Assembly: GCA_043196285.1 (NCBI GenBank)
Contig: JBBYJL010000034.1
Span: 1 to 12,655 of the forward strand
DNA from: JAKAFX01 sp043196285
Lineage (GTDB): Archaea; Thermoplasmatota; Thermoplasmata; Thermoplasmatales; Thermoplasmataceae
Length of the DNA: 12,655 bases
Direction of reading: 5' to 3'
Numbering within the stretch: position 1 is the stretch's first letter; each line of letters begins with the position of its first letter. A program made the position numbers and the translations under genes. Shown here one piece after another: positions 1-6,688 of this stretch. A model generated the notes under the pieces. The model searched no databases and was not told where the DNA came from. It saw only the letters and a list, made by a program, of their open reading frames with translations.

Positions 1-2
1 TC

Positions 3-194
3 CTTCCCGAGCCAGAAGCATCAGGCATGCTCCTGGTGTACAGGTATTCATCCATCATGGATGGCAAAGAGGTTGCCGCACTCACGGGGAACGGATCTCC
101 GCAAAGATCGAGGCCACGGAGGGTTATGGCCAGTGTAACCAATCCTTCCTACCTTTGCATAAGTATAAAGTGTTTTTCGGGATATTTACAATAG
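3..194 (+). other. GC-richer left edge; possible 3' end of an unidentified CDS
   Basis: Roughly 54% G+C over the first 160 bases (counted by eye), against an AT-rich stretch right after it. Plus-strand frame 3 is open from the window edge to TAG at 192-194 (63 codons, including a run reading LLVYRYSSIMDGKEVAALTG). Frame 2 is also open to TAA at 200-202. A minus-strand frame is open leftwards from about 150. With three frames open, none is proven coding. Frame 3 has the most protein-like composition, but I recognise no family, and it could be noise or the end of a neighbouring gene. Confidence 0.2.
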
Positions 195-425
195 GTTCAT
201 AACTTCTTCAGCTTTCATTGTCAATAACATGTAGATTAATAGTAAATAAAACTGTCATTTATATTTACCGTAATTCCAAGGAATGGTAGGACAATATACG
301 AGAAGAGGGATATGAAATAAATATGTCCCATACTCTTAAATTCATAACTCCTAATTTAAGCCCGCGTCCTTTCGAGAACGATTAAATAAGCAACCCATAA
401 TAAATTACTAAAATGATAAAATCAC
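195..425. other. AT-rich intergenic region
   Basis: No credible gene is seen. It lies downstream of the minus-strand membrane-protein pair. It contains a short perfect inverted repeat (ATTCC-AA-GGAAT, near 273-284) and an imperfect hairpin around 303-336 (AAGAG/CTCTT with GGGATAT facing ATATGTCCC). Confidence 0.5.
400..425 (-). terminator. Possible U-rich terminator after the membrane-protein pair
   Basis: Read on the minus strand, the bases just after the TAG stop of the 426-983 gene contain two T4 runs in an AT-rich stretch. This is the simple U-tract type of signal that archaeal RNA polymerase uses. There is no strong stem, so this is tentative. Confidence 0.3.
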
Positions 426-983
426 CTAAAATACAACCAGATAAGCCATCAGGCTTATGATCAGAATCTGTAAACCCATCTGTACAAGTGCTCCTCTTGA
501 ACCCAGTATCAGAAGTCTGGAAATCTCTTCCCTGTTAACATTTCCTCGTTTTATATTCAAATAGATCTTGAGGGATGCTGGAAAAATAGTTGCAAAACCT
601 ACCAGTACCAGAATACTTCCGATTATGATTATCCATGTGAATACAGGACTGTAGATATTGAATATACCCTCCCTGGATGCCAGTACGTAACCCGCGAGTG
701 GAGTGATAATGGAGGTTGCGGGAATGAAGAAAAGAGTCATGGGTAGAATTCTCTTTGCAATATGGATCTTCGAGTCATAGTCAATGGTTGAAAGCACTGA
801 TATAAAAATCAGACCGTAGAATACATCAACCCCAGTCCATACTGCACCTAGCAGTACATGGATATAGTCGAGAAATAAAATGCTCCCCTCGACATATATA
901 CCAAGAAATGCAGCAGCAGGAACTATTACAGAAATTAATCCCGCTCGGTTGACATTCTTCATATTACCCTCGGGAGAGCTCAA
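426..983 (-). CDS. Conserved multi-pass membrane protein, paralogue of its upstream neighbour
   Basis: About 185 residues with roughly five hydrophobic segments (near 14-34, 36-62, 80-102, 112-138 and 160-184 by eye). The pattern D-Y-I-H42-V-x3-G-x-V-W49-T-G-x-D53 recurs almost unchanged in the adjacent gene, so the two are tandem paralogues. The architecture resembles uncharacterised archaeal integral membrane proteins (my recollection is COG5615), and no function is known to me. The first codon is TTG (983-981), overlapping the upstream TGA. A GGGGGTG Shine-Dalgarno-like stretch lies 5 nt before it. An ATG at 962-960 preceded by GAGGGT is a good alternative, giving 178 residues. The intramembrane His and Trp could serve a cofactor, but that is speculation. 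Confidence 0.75.
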   Translation of the reverse strand: MSSPEGNMKNVNRAGLISVIVPAAAFLGIYVEGSILFLDYIHVLLGAVWTGVDVFYGLIFISVLSTIDYDSKIHIAKRILPMTLFFIPATSIITPLAGYVLASREGIFNIYSPVFTWIIIIGSILVLVGFATIFPASLKIYLNIKRGNVNREEISRLLILGSRGALVQMGLQILIISLMAYLVVF

Positions 984-1570
984 ATGGGCACCCCCGTTGC
1001 AAAGTGAGCCATGAAAACTATAATTACTATCTGGAGGACAAGCTGTGACAGCGACAGCTTGAGATTAAACATAGTCAATCTGACTATTTTTTCTATATTT
1101 CTGCTTCCCTTTAGAATTTCTGAATAAATTCTCAACTCATTTGGTAGGAATATCAGAAGTCCCTGCACAGTAAGTACCAGTGCAATTGCAGCAGTAAAAA
1201 TGAAATAGAGAGAAAATAAGTCTATACCAAGACTCAACGCGAGATACACTCCGGCAGTAATGGTAGTCGTGGCAACTGATGGCATGAAGAAAAGCATCGT
1301 CGGTATGAGACGTTTTGAAACCTCCGCCCTTTCGATATTCGTCAGGCCCCTCATTATGAATGCAAAGAACAGACCCATCACAAGATCCATTCCGGTCCAC
1401 GCTGACCCTACAACCACATGAAAGTACTCCAGGAAATAGAAGTTTCCACTAAAAATTATAATGACAAGAATTAAGATGGGAATAATCAGCATCGGAAGGC
1501 CTCTACCCATTGACGATCTGATTGTGAAATTCCCTGCCGATAGGTTCGACCTGGATTGAAAATCCATCAT
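980..1570 (-). CDS. Conserved multi-pass membrane protein, first gene of the tandem pair
   Basis: 196 residues: a short polar N-terminus (about 1-24), then about five hydrophobic segments. It carries the same signature as its downstream partner, E-Y-F-H51-V-x3-G-S-A-W58-T-G-x-D62, and both share an L-I-P-T/M-x-L-F-F-x-P stretch near residue 90. The start ATG (1570-1568) has a near-perfect Shine-Dalgarno sequence AGGAGGT 5 nt upstream. A second ATG follows immediately, so the product might be one residue shorter. Its stop overlaps the start of the next gene, which indicates an operon and probably coupled translation, perhaps of a heteromeric complex. I infer an uncharacterised archaeal membrane family; the substrate is unknown. 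Confidence 0.8.
   Translation of the reverse strand: MMDFQSRSNLSAGNFTIRSSMGRGLPMLIIPILILVIIIFSGNFYFLEYFHVVVGSAWTGMDLVMGLFFAFIMRGLTNIERAEVSKRLIPTMLFFMPSVATTTITAGVYLALSLGIDLFSLYFIFTAAIALVLTVQGLLIFLPNELRIYSEILKGSRNIEKIVRLTMFNLKLSLSQLVLQIVIIVFMAHFATGVPI
989..995 (-). promoter_or_regulatory. Shine-Dalgarno-like site for the TTG start at 983
   Basis: GGGGGTG on the minus strand, 5 nt before TTG. It pairs with the archaeal anti-SD if one G:U wobble is allowed. It supports the TTG start overlapping the upstream stop, in competition with the ATG at 962. Confidence 0.4.
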
Positions 1571-1644
1571 TTAAGACCTCCTAGCGCTATCGCAATCAGT
1601 TCACAATCTTTCATGCAGATGTCGTTGCAACTTGTTGTACGCAT
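1567..1644 (-). CDS. Possible 25-residue Cys-containing leader peptide or small protein
   Basis: ATG at 1644-1642 opens a 25-codon frame with Cys6, Cys10 and Cys14 (C-x3-C-x3-C) and a hydrophobic C-terminal part (ELIAIALGGL). Its TGA overlaps the ATG of the next gene (ATGA). Its own codons contain that gene's AGGAGGT Shine-Dalgarno sequence, so reading it would couple translation to the membrane-protein pair. A TATA box centred about 26 nt before its ATG would place transcription start almost exactly at the A of ATG, as for a leaderless gene. The frame stays open upstream to 1830, overlapping the SpoIIM-like gene, so the openness itself proves nothing. It may equally be untranslated leader. 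Confidence 0.35.
   Translation of the reverse strand: MRTTSCNDICMKDCELIAIALGGLK
1576..1582 (-). promoter_or_regulatory. Strong Shine-Dalgarno site for the 1570 start
   Basis: AGGAGGT on the minus strand with a 5-nt spacer to ATG. It fixes the start of the first membrane-protein gene. Confidence 0.8.
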
Positions 1645-1666
1645 TGAGGATGCATGATATTTAGAG

Positions 1667-1674
1667 ATATAAAA
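1667..1674 (-). promoter_or_regulatory. TATA box for the tandem membrane-protein operon
   Basis: TTTTATAT on the minus strand in an AT-rich stretch. The usual archaeal spacing of about 26 nt predicts transcription start at about 1644, coinciding with the ATG of the small ORF, or giving a leader of about 75 nt before the 1570 gene. Confidence 0.55.
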
Positions 1675-1747
1675 TATAACTTGATAATAACTACCTTTCT
1701 CCAGCAGAGTTACATTTGATTGGCAGTTGTGGAATTCATTCAGATTT

Positions 1748-2488
1748 TTATGGACCTTTCCATACAGGAACTTCCTCCATAAGCTGGAGATTCTCATCTC
1801 CACTTTCTCCTGGGCTATTAGACTTCCCATACTCGTCCCTGTTGATTCGCCGGAATAGTAAAACTAACAAGAATATGGCAACCGATCCCGGTATCCACAT
1901 CATTAGAGGATAGTACAAATCATATGGATAGGGGTATCTTGTCTCAAAGATTATCTCTGCTGATTCCACTGATCCGGCAATAAAGAGTTCCAGGGCGACA
2001 AACGCGTAAAGATAAAGAACCTTCCTGATGCCATTGCGCAGGATATCTCCTCTTTTGTAAATAAGATAGATTAGGTAAATACTTGCAGCCGTCGCAATGG
2101 CGTAAGATGGGATCTCCAGCCAGAAGTGGGGGAAAATCATAAGTGTTACAAGAACGAAGAATCCGGAGTATCCTAGTGCAGTTCCTTCCACCGCAATGAT
2201 CAGTGAGGTGACAATGCTGGAATCAAAATAGAGGAGAGGGCCTATCACCGGAACAAATTCAACCGATGCTATTGTAAAGTTATGAGGGAATATTGAGAAA
2301 ATCATAGGGATATAGCTGAGTGAGATTATGCCACGTTGTTCGCTTTTAAATGTGTTATAGAGACCTGAATTGCTGATCGGTAGTGAAGATATTATTATAT
2401 AGAGAATAAGTTCCGCAATGAATATGATCCAGTAGACGCCCCTGAATTTAAGAATCCCGTTCTTAAAGAAAAAGCTGTTATCTCTCAT
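1748..2488 (-). CDS. SpoIIM/DUF95-like integral membrane protein
   Basis: 246 residues with about six hydrophobic segments (near 18-37, 55-66, 72-101, 106-145, 157-175 and 194-213) and a hydrophilic, probably cytoplasmic tail from 214. The stretch F-P-H-F-W-L-E-I-P at 119-127, followed by small residues in a helix, resembles the H-G-x-x-E-L-P-A signature of the SpoIIM (stage II sporulation protein M) family. That family is widespread in non-sporulating archaea, where its role is unclear. Here an aromatic pair replaces the usual Gly after His. The second A-L-E-L-F-I-A-G-S-V-E-S-A helix (165-177) also suits the family. The start ATG (2488-2486) lies about 29 nt after a TATA box, so the mRNA is probably leaderless or nearly so. 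Family assignment is moderate. Confidence 0.7.
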   Translation of the reverse strand: MRDNSFFFKNGILKFRGVYWIIFIAELILYIIISSLPISNSGLYNTFKSEQRGIISLSYIPMIFSIFPHNFTIASVEFVPVIGPLLYFDSSIVTSLIIAVEGTALGYSGFFVLVTLMIFPHFWLEIPSYAIATAASIYLIYLIYKRGDILRNGIRKVLYLYAFVALELFIAGSVESAEIIFETRYPYPYDLYYPLMMWIPGSVAIFLLVLLFRRINRDEYGKSNSPGESGDENLQLMEEVPVWKGP

Positions 2489-2513
2489 TGTCTTATTCCA
2501 ATCTTATTATACC

Positions 2514-2523
2514 ATATATATTT
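2514..2523 (-). promoter_or_regulatory. TATA box of the SpoIIM-like gene
   Basis: Minus-strand AAATATATAT, centred about 29-30 nt upstream of the ATG at 2488. Predicted transcription start is around 2491, so the mRNA is almost leaderless. Confidence 0.6.
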
Positions 2524-2593
2524 TCATGCAGAGAATGAAGATATAAAATTCCCAGACATGGTTGTAAAACGGAATAACCGACCTTCAAAAAAA

Positions 2594-2603
2594 TATTTAA
2601 TAT
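2594..2603 (+). promoter_or_regulatory. TATA box of the glucose dehydrogenase gene
   Basis: TATTTAATAT preceded by an A-run that could serve as the TFB recognition element. It is centred about 25 nt before ATG 2623, so transcription should begin at or within a base or two of that ATG. This favours ATG 2623 over the in-frame TTG at 2614. Confidence 0.65.
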
Positions 2604-2622
2604 CATCAAAGAATTGCATAAA

Positions 2623-3705
2623 ATGGAATCCGTTTCTGCATTCGTGACAAATGCACCTTCAGGTGGTGTCAGAAAGGTAAGGGCAGAGATTGGTGACGAT
2701 CCCGGAGATCTTGTTCTTCAGCCCTTATACACCGGAATATGCGGCACTGACAGAGGAATAATTGGAGGTTCACTGTCCTTCTCATTCAATCCGCCAGGAT
2801 GCAGTTACCTCGTTCTGGGTCACGAGGCTATATGCAGAGTTATTGAAAGCCAAAGCAGCAGATACAGAACAGGTGATATAGTAGTTCCAATGGTGAGAAG
2901 AAAAGGGAAATGTATCAACTGCAGGATGGGGAGACAGGACAACTGCTCAGATGGGGACAAACGGGAAGCTGGAATAACTGGAAAGCATGGATTCATGCGT
3001 GAAGTTTTTACAGAAAGTTCTGAATATGTGGTCAGGGTTCCCACCAACGATTTAGAAAAGGTTGGTGTACTTGCTGAACCACTTAAGAATGTAATGAAGG
3101 CTTTCGAGGTATTCGACAGGGTATCCCAGAGATCATATTTCCCGAACGAAGATTATTCAATGGACGGAAAAAACGCCTGGATAATCGGGACTGGTTCTGA
3201 GGGTTTCCTCTACTCAATGATGGCAAGAGAGAAAGGGTTCGAAACCTATATCACAAACAGGCATTCAATAGATGAAAATCGTCTGAAGATTCTTGAAAGC
3301 TTTGGGATCAATTTCATAGATTATTCCAAAGATCCGGTTGAATCAATAAAAAATATAGATTTTCTCGTTGACACAAGCGGAGACCCATCAACTGTCCTGA
3401 GATTTGCCTCCAGAATAAGACAGAACGGAATCCTCATACTTTTTGGAACCAATGAGAGGGCACAGGCAGCACCACTAAGCGGACCATTCATAGATCATGT
3501 GGTGGAGAAGAATATCTCGATTGTTGGGTCGGTGGATGGTGCTAAGATGCACTATGAGCAGGCGGTCTCACAACTTGTAAAATGGCATCATTCCAACGGA
3601 GGGCACATCGAGTCCCTCATTACCAGTGTCAAAACCCCGGATGATAAGGACATATTTGAGAAAAAAGATGTTAATAATATCAAGACGGTGATATCATGGC
3701 AGTGA
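2623..3705 (+). CDS. gdh: Zinc-dependent glucose 1-dehydrogenase [NAD(P)+]
   Basis: 360 residues, nearly collinear with Thermoplasma acidophilum glucose dehydrogenase, a medium-chain dehydrogenase. It oxidises beta-D-glucose (often galactose too) to the lactone with NAD(P)+, the first step of the non-phosphorylative Entner-Doudoroff route, in the cytoplasm. Visible elements: catalytic zinc ligands C40 (G-I-C-G-T-D) and H67-E68 (G-H-E); a structural zinc lobe with C97, C100 and C108 (one canonical Cys missing, as in the Thermoplasma enzyme); E152-P-L-K-N-V-M-K-A; and the Rossmann motif G189-T-G-S-E-G. N212-R-H follows beta 2, where Arg typically favours NADP+. ATG 2623 is chosen because MESVSAFVTNAP aligns with the known N-terminus and the TATA spacing fits. 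folD begins 4 nt downstream, so the two are probably co-transcribed. Confidence 0.96.
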   Translation: MESVSAFVTNAPSGGVRKVRAEIGDDPGDLVLQPLYTGICGTDRGIIGGSLSFSFNPPGCSYLVLGHEAICRVIESQSSRYRTGDIVVPMVRRKGKCINCRMGRQDNCSDGDKREAGITGKHGFMREVFTESSEYVVRVPTNDLEKVGVLAEPLKNVMKAFEVFDRVSQRSYFPNEDYSMDGKNAWIIGTGSEGFLYSMMAREKGFETYITNRHSIDENRLKILESFGINFIDYSKDPVESIKNIDFLVDTSGDPSTVLRFASRIRQNGILILFGTNERAQAAPLSGPFIDHVVEKNISIVGSVDGAKMHYEQAVSQLVKWHHSNGGHIESLITSVKTPDDKDIFEKKDVNNIKTVISWQ

Positions 3706-3709
3706 TGTC

Positions 3710-4555
3710 ATGGAACTTGATTTCAAGGCAATTGCTGCTGAAATAATACTAAAACTGTCTGAAGATTTTCGTGGTCTTTCAACAACGATGAATAGAGCCC
3801 CGGTACTATGTGCTGTGGCAGTGGAACCTCCAGCCGATACGCTTACCTATATGAGATCAAAGAAGAGAATAGCGAAAAACATCGGTGTTGAGTTCAGGGA
3901 GATTATAGTTGCAAAGCAGGATTCTTTGCAGCTTGGAAGCATTATATCAGATCTCGCAAAAGATACTGGCGTAGATGGCATTATAATAGAATCTCCGCTT
4001 CCACCCGGGTTCAGCATGAGAGAATTTGCAGATCGCATACCTCCACAGAAGGATGTAGACGGTATCACCTCGGTAAACCAGGGACTTATCGCAGTGAATA
4101 ATGAGCTGATGCTCCCTGCTACTGCATATGCGATTACGGTAACCGTGGAGAGACTTGGAGTGCCCAAGGGATCACATATAGTAGTTATAAACCGGTCCAC
4201 GATAATTGGCAGGCCCCTGGCAATGATGCTAACAAACCGGGACTATACAGTGACGATATGCAACAGCAAAACCCTGAACCTCAAAGAGATAGCAAGATCA
4301 GGGGATGTTATTGTAACCGGCGTTGGAAAGGCAGGATTCCTTAATGCAGATTTCGTGAAACCTGACAGCATAGTAATTGATGCTGCAATCAATTTCGCTA
4401 ACGGTAAACTGACCGGTGATTCTGATTACAACAGTCTGAAAAGCATAGTGAGGTACATCAGCCCGGTTCCGGGGGGAATTGGGCAGCTGACTCCGGTGCT
4501 CATATTCAGAAACCTCCTTAAATCATTGCAATTGGTTCATGTTCGCCCCACCTGA
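3710..4555 (+). CDS. folD: FolD: methylene-tetrahydrofolate dehydrogenase/cyclohydrolase, divergent
   Basis: 281 residues, the usual FolD length. The family oxidises 5,10-methylene-THF with NAD(P)+ and hydrolyses the methenyl product to 10-formyl-THF in the cytoplasm. Seen: Y47-x3-K51 (catalytic Lys), K114-D-V-D117-G-I, a Rossmann region with I-I-G-R-P-L-A (165-171), and P-V-P-G-G-I-G (252-258). Several normally conserved positions differ. The Gln of the Q-L-P-L-P motif is Glu94 (E-S-P-L-P). P-C-T-P is P-A-T-A (136-139). G-R/A-S is N161-R-S. G-P-M-T is G258-Q-L-T. It could therefore be a functional archaeal variant with altered dehydrogenase/cyclohydrolase balance or cofactor use. Starts 4 nt after gdh, without a clear Shine-Dalgarno sequence, which suggests coupling or re-initiation. 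Confidence 0.9.
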   Translation: MELDFKAIAAEIILKLSEDFRGLSTTMNRAPVLCAVAVEPPADTLTYMRSKKRIAKNIGVEFREIIVAKQDSLQLGSIISDLAKDTGVDGIIIESPLPPGFSMREFADRIPPQKDVDGITSVNQGLIAVNNELMLPATAYAITVTVERLGVPKGSHIVVINRSTIIGRPLAMMLTNRDYTVTICNSKTLNLKEIARSGDVIVTGVGKAGFLNADFVKPDSIVIDAAINFANGKLTGDSDYNSLKSIVRYISPVPGGIGQLTPVLIFRNLLKSLQLVHVRPT

Positions 4556-4644
4556 TCGGTATGGATTCGTAAACCCTGAATTACCGCAATTTAACCGTAC
4601 AATCAAATAAAAAGAATTATCTAACGCATTGCGTTGTAGAATCT

Positions 4645-5382
4645 ATGCCTCTTTTTTCACCGGAATCTTCCGCGATCGAAATCTCTGAATTTCTTCGTTC
4701 ATATACGAACGGAAAGAACATGGTTGTGGGCATAAGTGGTGGAATTGACAGCAGCGTCGTTTTGATGCTTTGCAAGCTCGTTGACGAAAAAAAGGTCATT
4801 CCCGTTTTCATGCCTGACTGCACCACGTCCGCTGATGATTACAGAGACGTTTCTATGCTTGCAAACAGAACCGGCATAGAGGTTACTACGGTGAATATTG
4901 ATCCTGTCATAAGAGTTATTTCTGAAATAGAGAACATCACGGATAGGAGAATCCTGGGAAATGTCAAGTCACGGACGAGAATGATAATCCTCTATTCCAT
5001 ATCCAACAGCAGGAATGGAATGGTTGTAGGAACAACAAACAGAACAGAATACCTCACCGGGTACTTTACAAAGTTTGGCGACGGGGGATGTGACCTGGAA
5101 CCCATAGCACATTTATATAAGAACGAGGTCAGAAAACTGGCAGTATATCTGGGTGTACCGAACGAGATCATTCAGAAGAAGCCTTCCGCGGGATTATGGG
5201 AAGGACAGACTGATGAGGAAGAGCTTGGAATATCCTATGATGAACTGGACTCAGTCCTTGTGAAACTCTTCGATCAGGGAAAACCGCCGCAAAATGATCT
5301 GGAACGAAAGTTTATGGGTATCTACAGTAACACAAGACATAAGAGAATGATGCCCCCATCCATATCAAGAAGGGATGGCTAA
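4645..5382 (+). CDS. nadE: NH3-dependent NAD+ synthetase
   Basis: 245 residues, the size of the single-domain enzyme with no glutaminase domain, so ammonia is the likely nitrogen donor. It amidates deamido-NAD+ to NAD+ with ATP, the last step of NAD biosynthesis. Visible: the ATP-pyrophosphatase loop S31-G-G-I-D-S-S, the adenylate/substrate segment G129-T-T-N-R-T-E with G-Y-F-T-K-F-G-D-G (139-147), and K178-K-P-S-A-G-L-W-x-G-Q-T-D-E-x-E-L-G, all family hallmarks. An 89-nt gap separates it from folD. It holds AT-rich segments (for example around 4590-4612) that could be a weak promoter, but none is compelling. Its last 8 nt overlap the antiporter gene. Neighbouring gdh and folD use NAD(P)+, which gives a loose cofactor theme. 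Confidence 0.94.
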   Translation: MPLFSPESSAIEISEFLRSYTNGKNMVVGISGGIDSSVVLMLCKLVDEKKVIPVFMPDCTTSADDYRDVSMLANRTGIEVTTVNIDPVIRVISEIENITDRRILGNVKSRTRMIILYSISNSRNGMVVGTTNRTEYLTGYFTKFGDGGCDLEPIAHLYKNEVRKLAVYLGVPNEIIQKKPSAGLWEGQTDEEELGISYDELDSVLVKLFDQGKPPQNDLERKFMGIYSNTRHKRMMPPSISRRDG

Positions 5383-6688
5383 ATTGTCGCTTGTGCTGGG
5401 CGACTTTCTGGACCTTGGCATAATTCTGATCATTGCAGCTTTTGCGATCCCGATATCCAGGAAAGCATCCATGATAGATCTTCCTTTCCTGATACTTTTC
5501 GGTTTCATTATTGGACCTGTAACCGGTATTATTTCCCATTCATTTTCCTTATACCTGATGAGCGAGTTTGGAAGCGTTGGCATCGGGCTCCTTGGAATTG
5601 TCATCATTTTATATTATGAAAGCCACGGCATAAACTTCAGGATAATAAGAAGGGAACTAATGAGAATTGCCTCCCTCGATACTATTGGAATGGTAATTAC
5701 AGCGATAGTATCCGGCGTAGTATTTTCACTTATTACGGGAGCTCCACTAATAATAGGATTCCTGTTCGGAGCCATAATTTCTCCAACTGATCCTGCAAGC
5801 CTGATTCCAATGTTCAAGAGAATGAACGTCCAGGAGGAGATCTCAGGCATAATAGTGGGAGAAAGTCTATTTAACGATCCGCTTGGCATAATACTGGTTG
5901 CCATAGGTATATCACTTGTTGATCCAAGTTCCACATATATCCCGATGTACGCTGCAATCTCCCATTTTTCAGGCGTGTTTGTAGCAGTCCCAATCTTTAT
6001 CCTTATTCAGATCGCAGTCCCAACATCAGCAGGTATTATTGCCGGATTCTCTGTCATCTACCTGAACAAGATATTCAGTTTTGACAATCTGCTTGTTGGA
6101 TTTCTGATTGGAGTTGTCCTTCTAGAATTTACAGTGCTTGAAGCAGTTAATATTACACCGTTCCCGGCAGCAATAGCAACAGGAGCAATAATAGGAAATT
6201 TCTCTGACAAGAGCATCTTCTGGGAGAGAGAGGCAAATTTCCAGCAAAGCCTTTCCTATCTTTCTAGGGCGTTGATATTCATCCTTCTGGGAAGCATCCT
6301 CACACTGAGTGATATCTCAGCCTTCTGGGTTGTCGGGATTCTCCTCGCCTTAGCTGTACTTTTCTTCTCCAGGCCTCTAGCTGTATTTGCTTCTATTCTA
6401 GCGGCAAAATTCTCCAGGTCCAGGTTCAGGATCAACAACAGGATGACTCTCTTTATGGGACTCACGGGAACGAAGGGAGCTGTGTCTGTCGTTATGTCAC
6501 TTGTTCCCTACACCATTGGTATACAGGAGAATATACCTCTCCTTATTCAGTGGGGACAGAAGATATACGTTGCGACTGCTTTCGTGGTCATACTTTCCAT
6601 AATAATCCAGACCATTTACGTTCCGATTGTCTCAAAGAAATTGCTAGATCTTCCTCTTATCGATCCTTCCAACGGTGAGAAGAAGTGA
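5375..6688 (+). CDS. CPA1/NhaP-type Na+(K+)/H+ antiporter
   Basis: 437 residues, strongly hydrophobic with about 12-13 membrane segments. Hallmarks of the cation:proton antiporter-1 fold are present: S136-P-T-D-P (the Thr-Asp of one discontinuous helix), G162-E-S-L-F-N167-D168-P (the Asn-Asp pair typical of electroneutral NhaP-like exchangers), and G365-T-K367-G-A-V-S-V-V, where Lys stands at the usual Arg of the late conserved helix. It would exchange a monovalent cation for protons across the cell membrane; in an acidophile, roles in pH or K+/Na+ homeostasis are plausible. The start ATG overlaps the end of nadE by 8 nt and follows a short purine-rich stretch (AAGAAGGG), so translation is probably coupled. 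Its TGA abuts the stop codon of the convergent operon. Confidence 0.92.
   Translation: MAKLSLVLGDFLDLGIILIIAAFAIPISRKASMIDLPFLILFGFIIGPVTGIISHSFSLYLMSEFGSVGIGLLGIVIILYYESHGINFRIIRRELMRIASLDTIGMVITAIVSGVVFSLITGAPLIIGFLFGAIISPTDPASLIPMFKRMNVQEEISGIIVGESLFNDPLGIILVAIGISLVDPSSTYIPMYAAISHFSGVFVAVPIFILIQIAVPTSAGIIAGFSVIYLNKIFSFDNLLVGFLIGVVLLEFTVLEAVNITPFPAAIATGAIIGNFSDKSIFWEREANFQQSLSYLSRALIFILLGSILTLSDISAFWVVGILLALAVLFFSRPLAVFASILAAKFSRSRFRINNRMTLFMGLTGTKGAVSVVMSLVPYTIGIQENIPLLIQWGQKIYVATAFVVILSIIIQTIYVPIVSKKLLDLPLIDPSNGEKK

Noticed and set aside
1137..1400. 87-codon minus-strand frame inside the first tandem membrane-protein gene
   Set aside because: A shadow frame, rich in Cys, His and Tyr, over a clearly coding sequence.
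1567..1830. 87-codon minus-strand frame extending into the SpoIIM-like gene
   Set aside because: The upstream part overlaps the end of a better supported gene in another frame, lacks a ribosome binding site and looks non-protein-like. Only the last 25 codons merit attention.
2614..2622. Upstream in-frame TTG as the gdh start
   Set aside because: The TATA box spacing and alignment to the known glucose dehydrogenase N-terminus both favour ATG 2623.
3847..4200. 117-codon minus-strand frame opposite folD
   Set aside because: Antisense shadow of a recognised enzyme.
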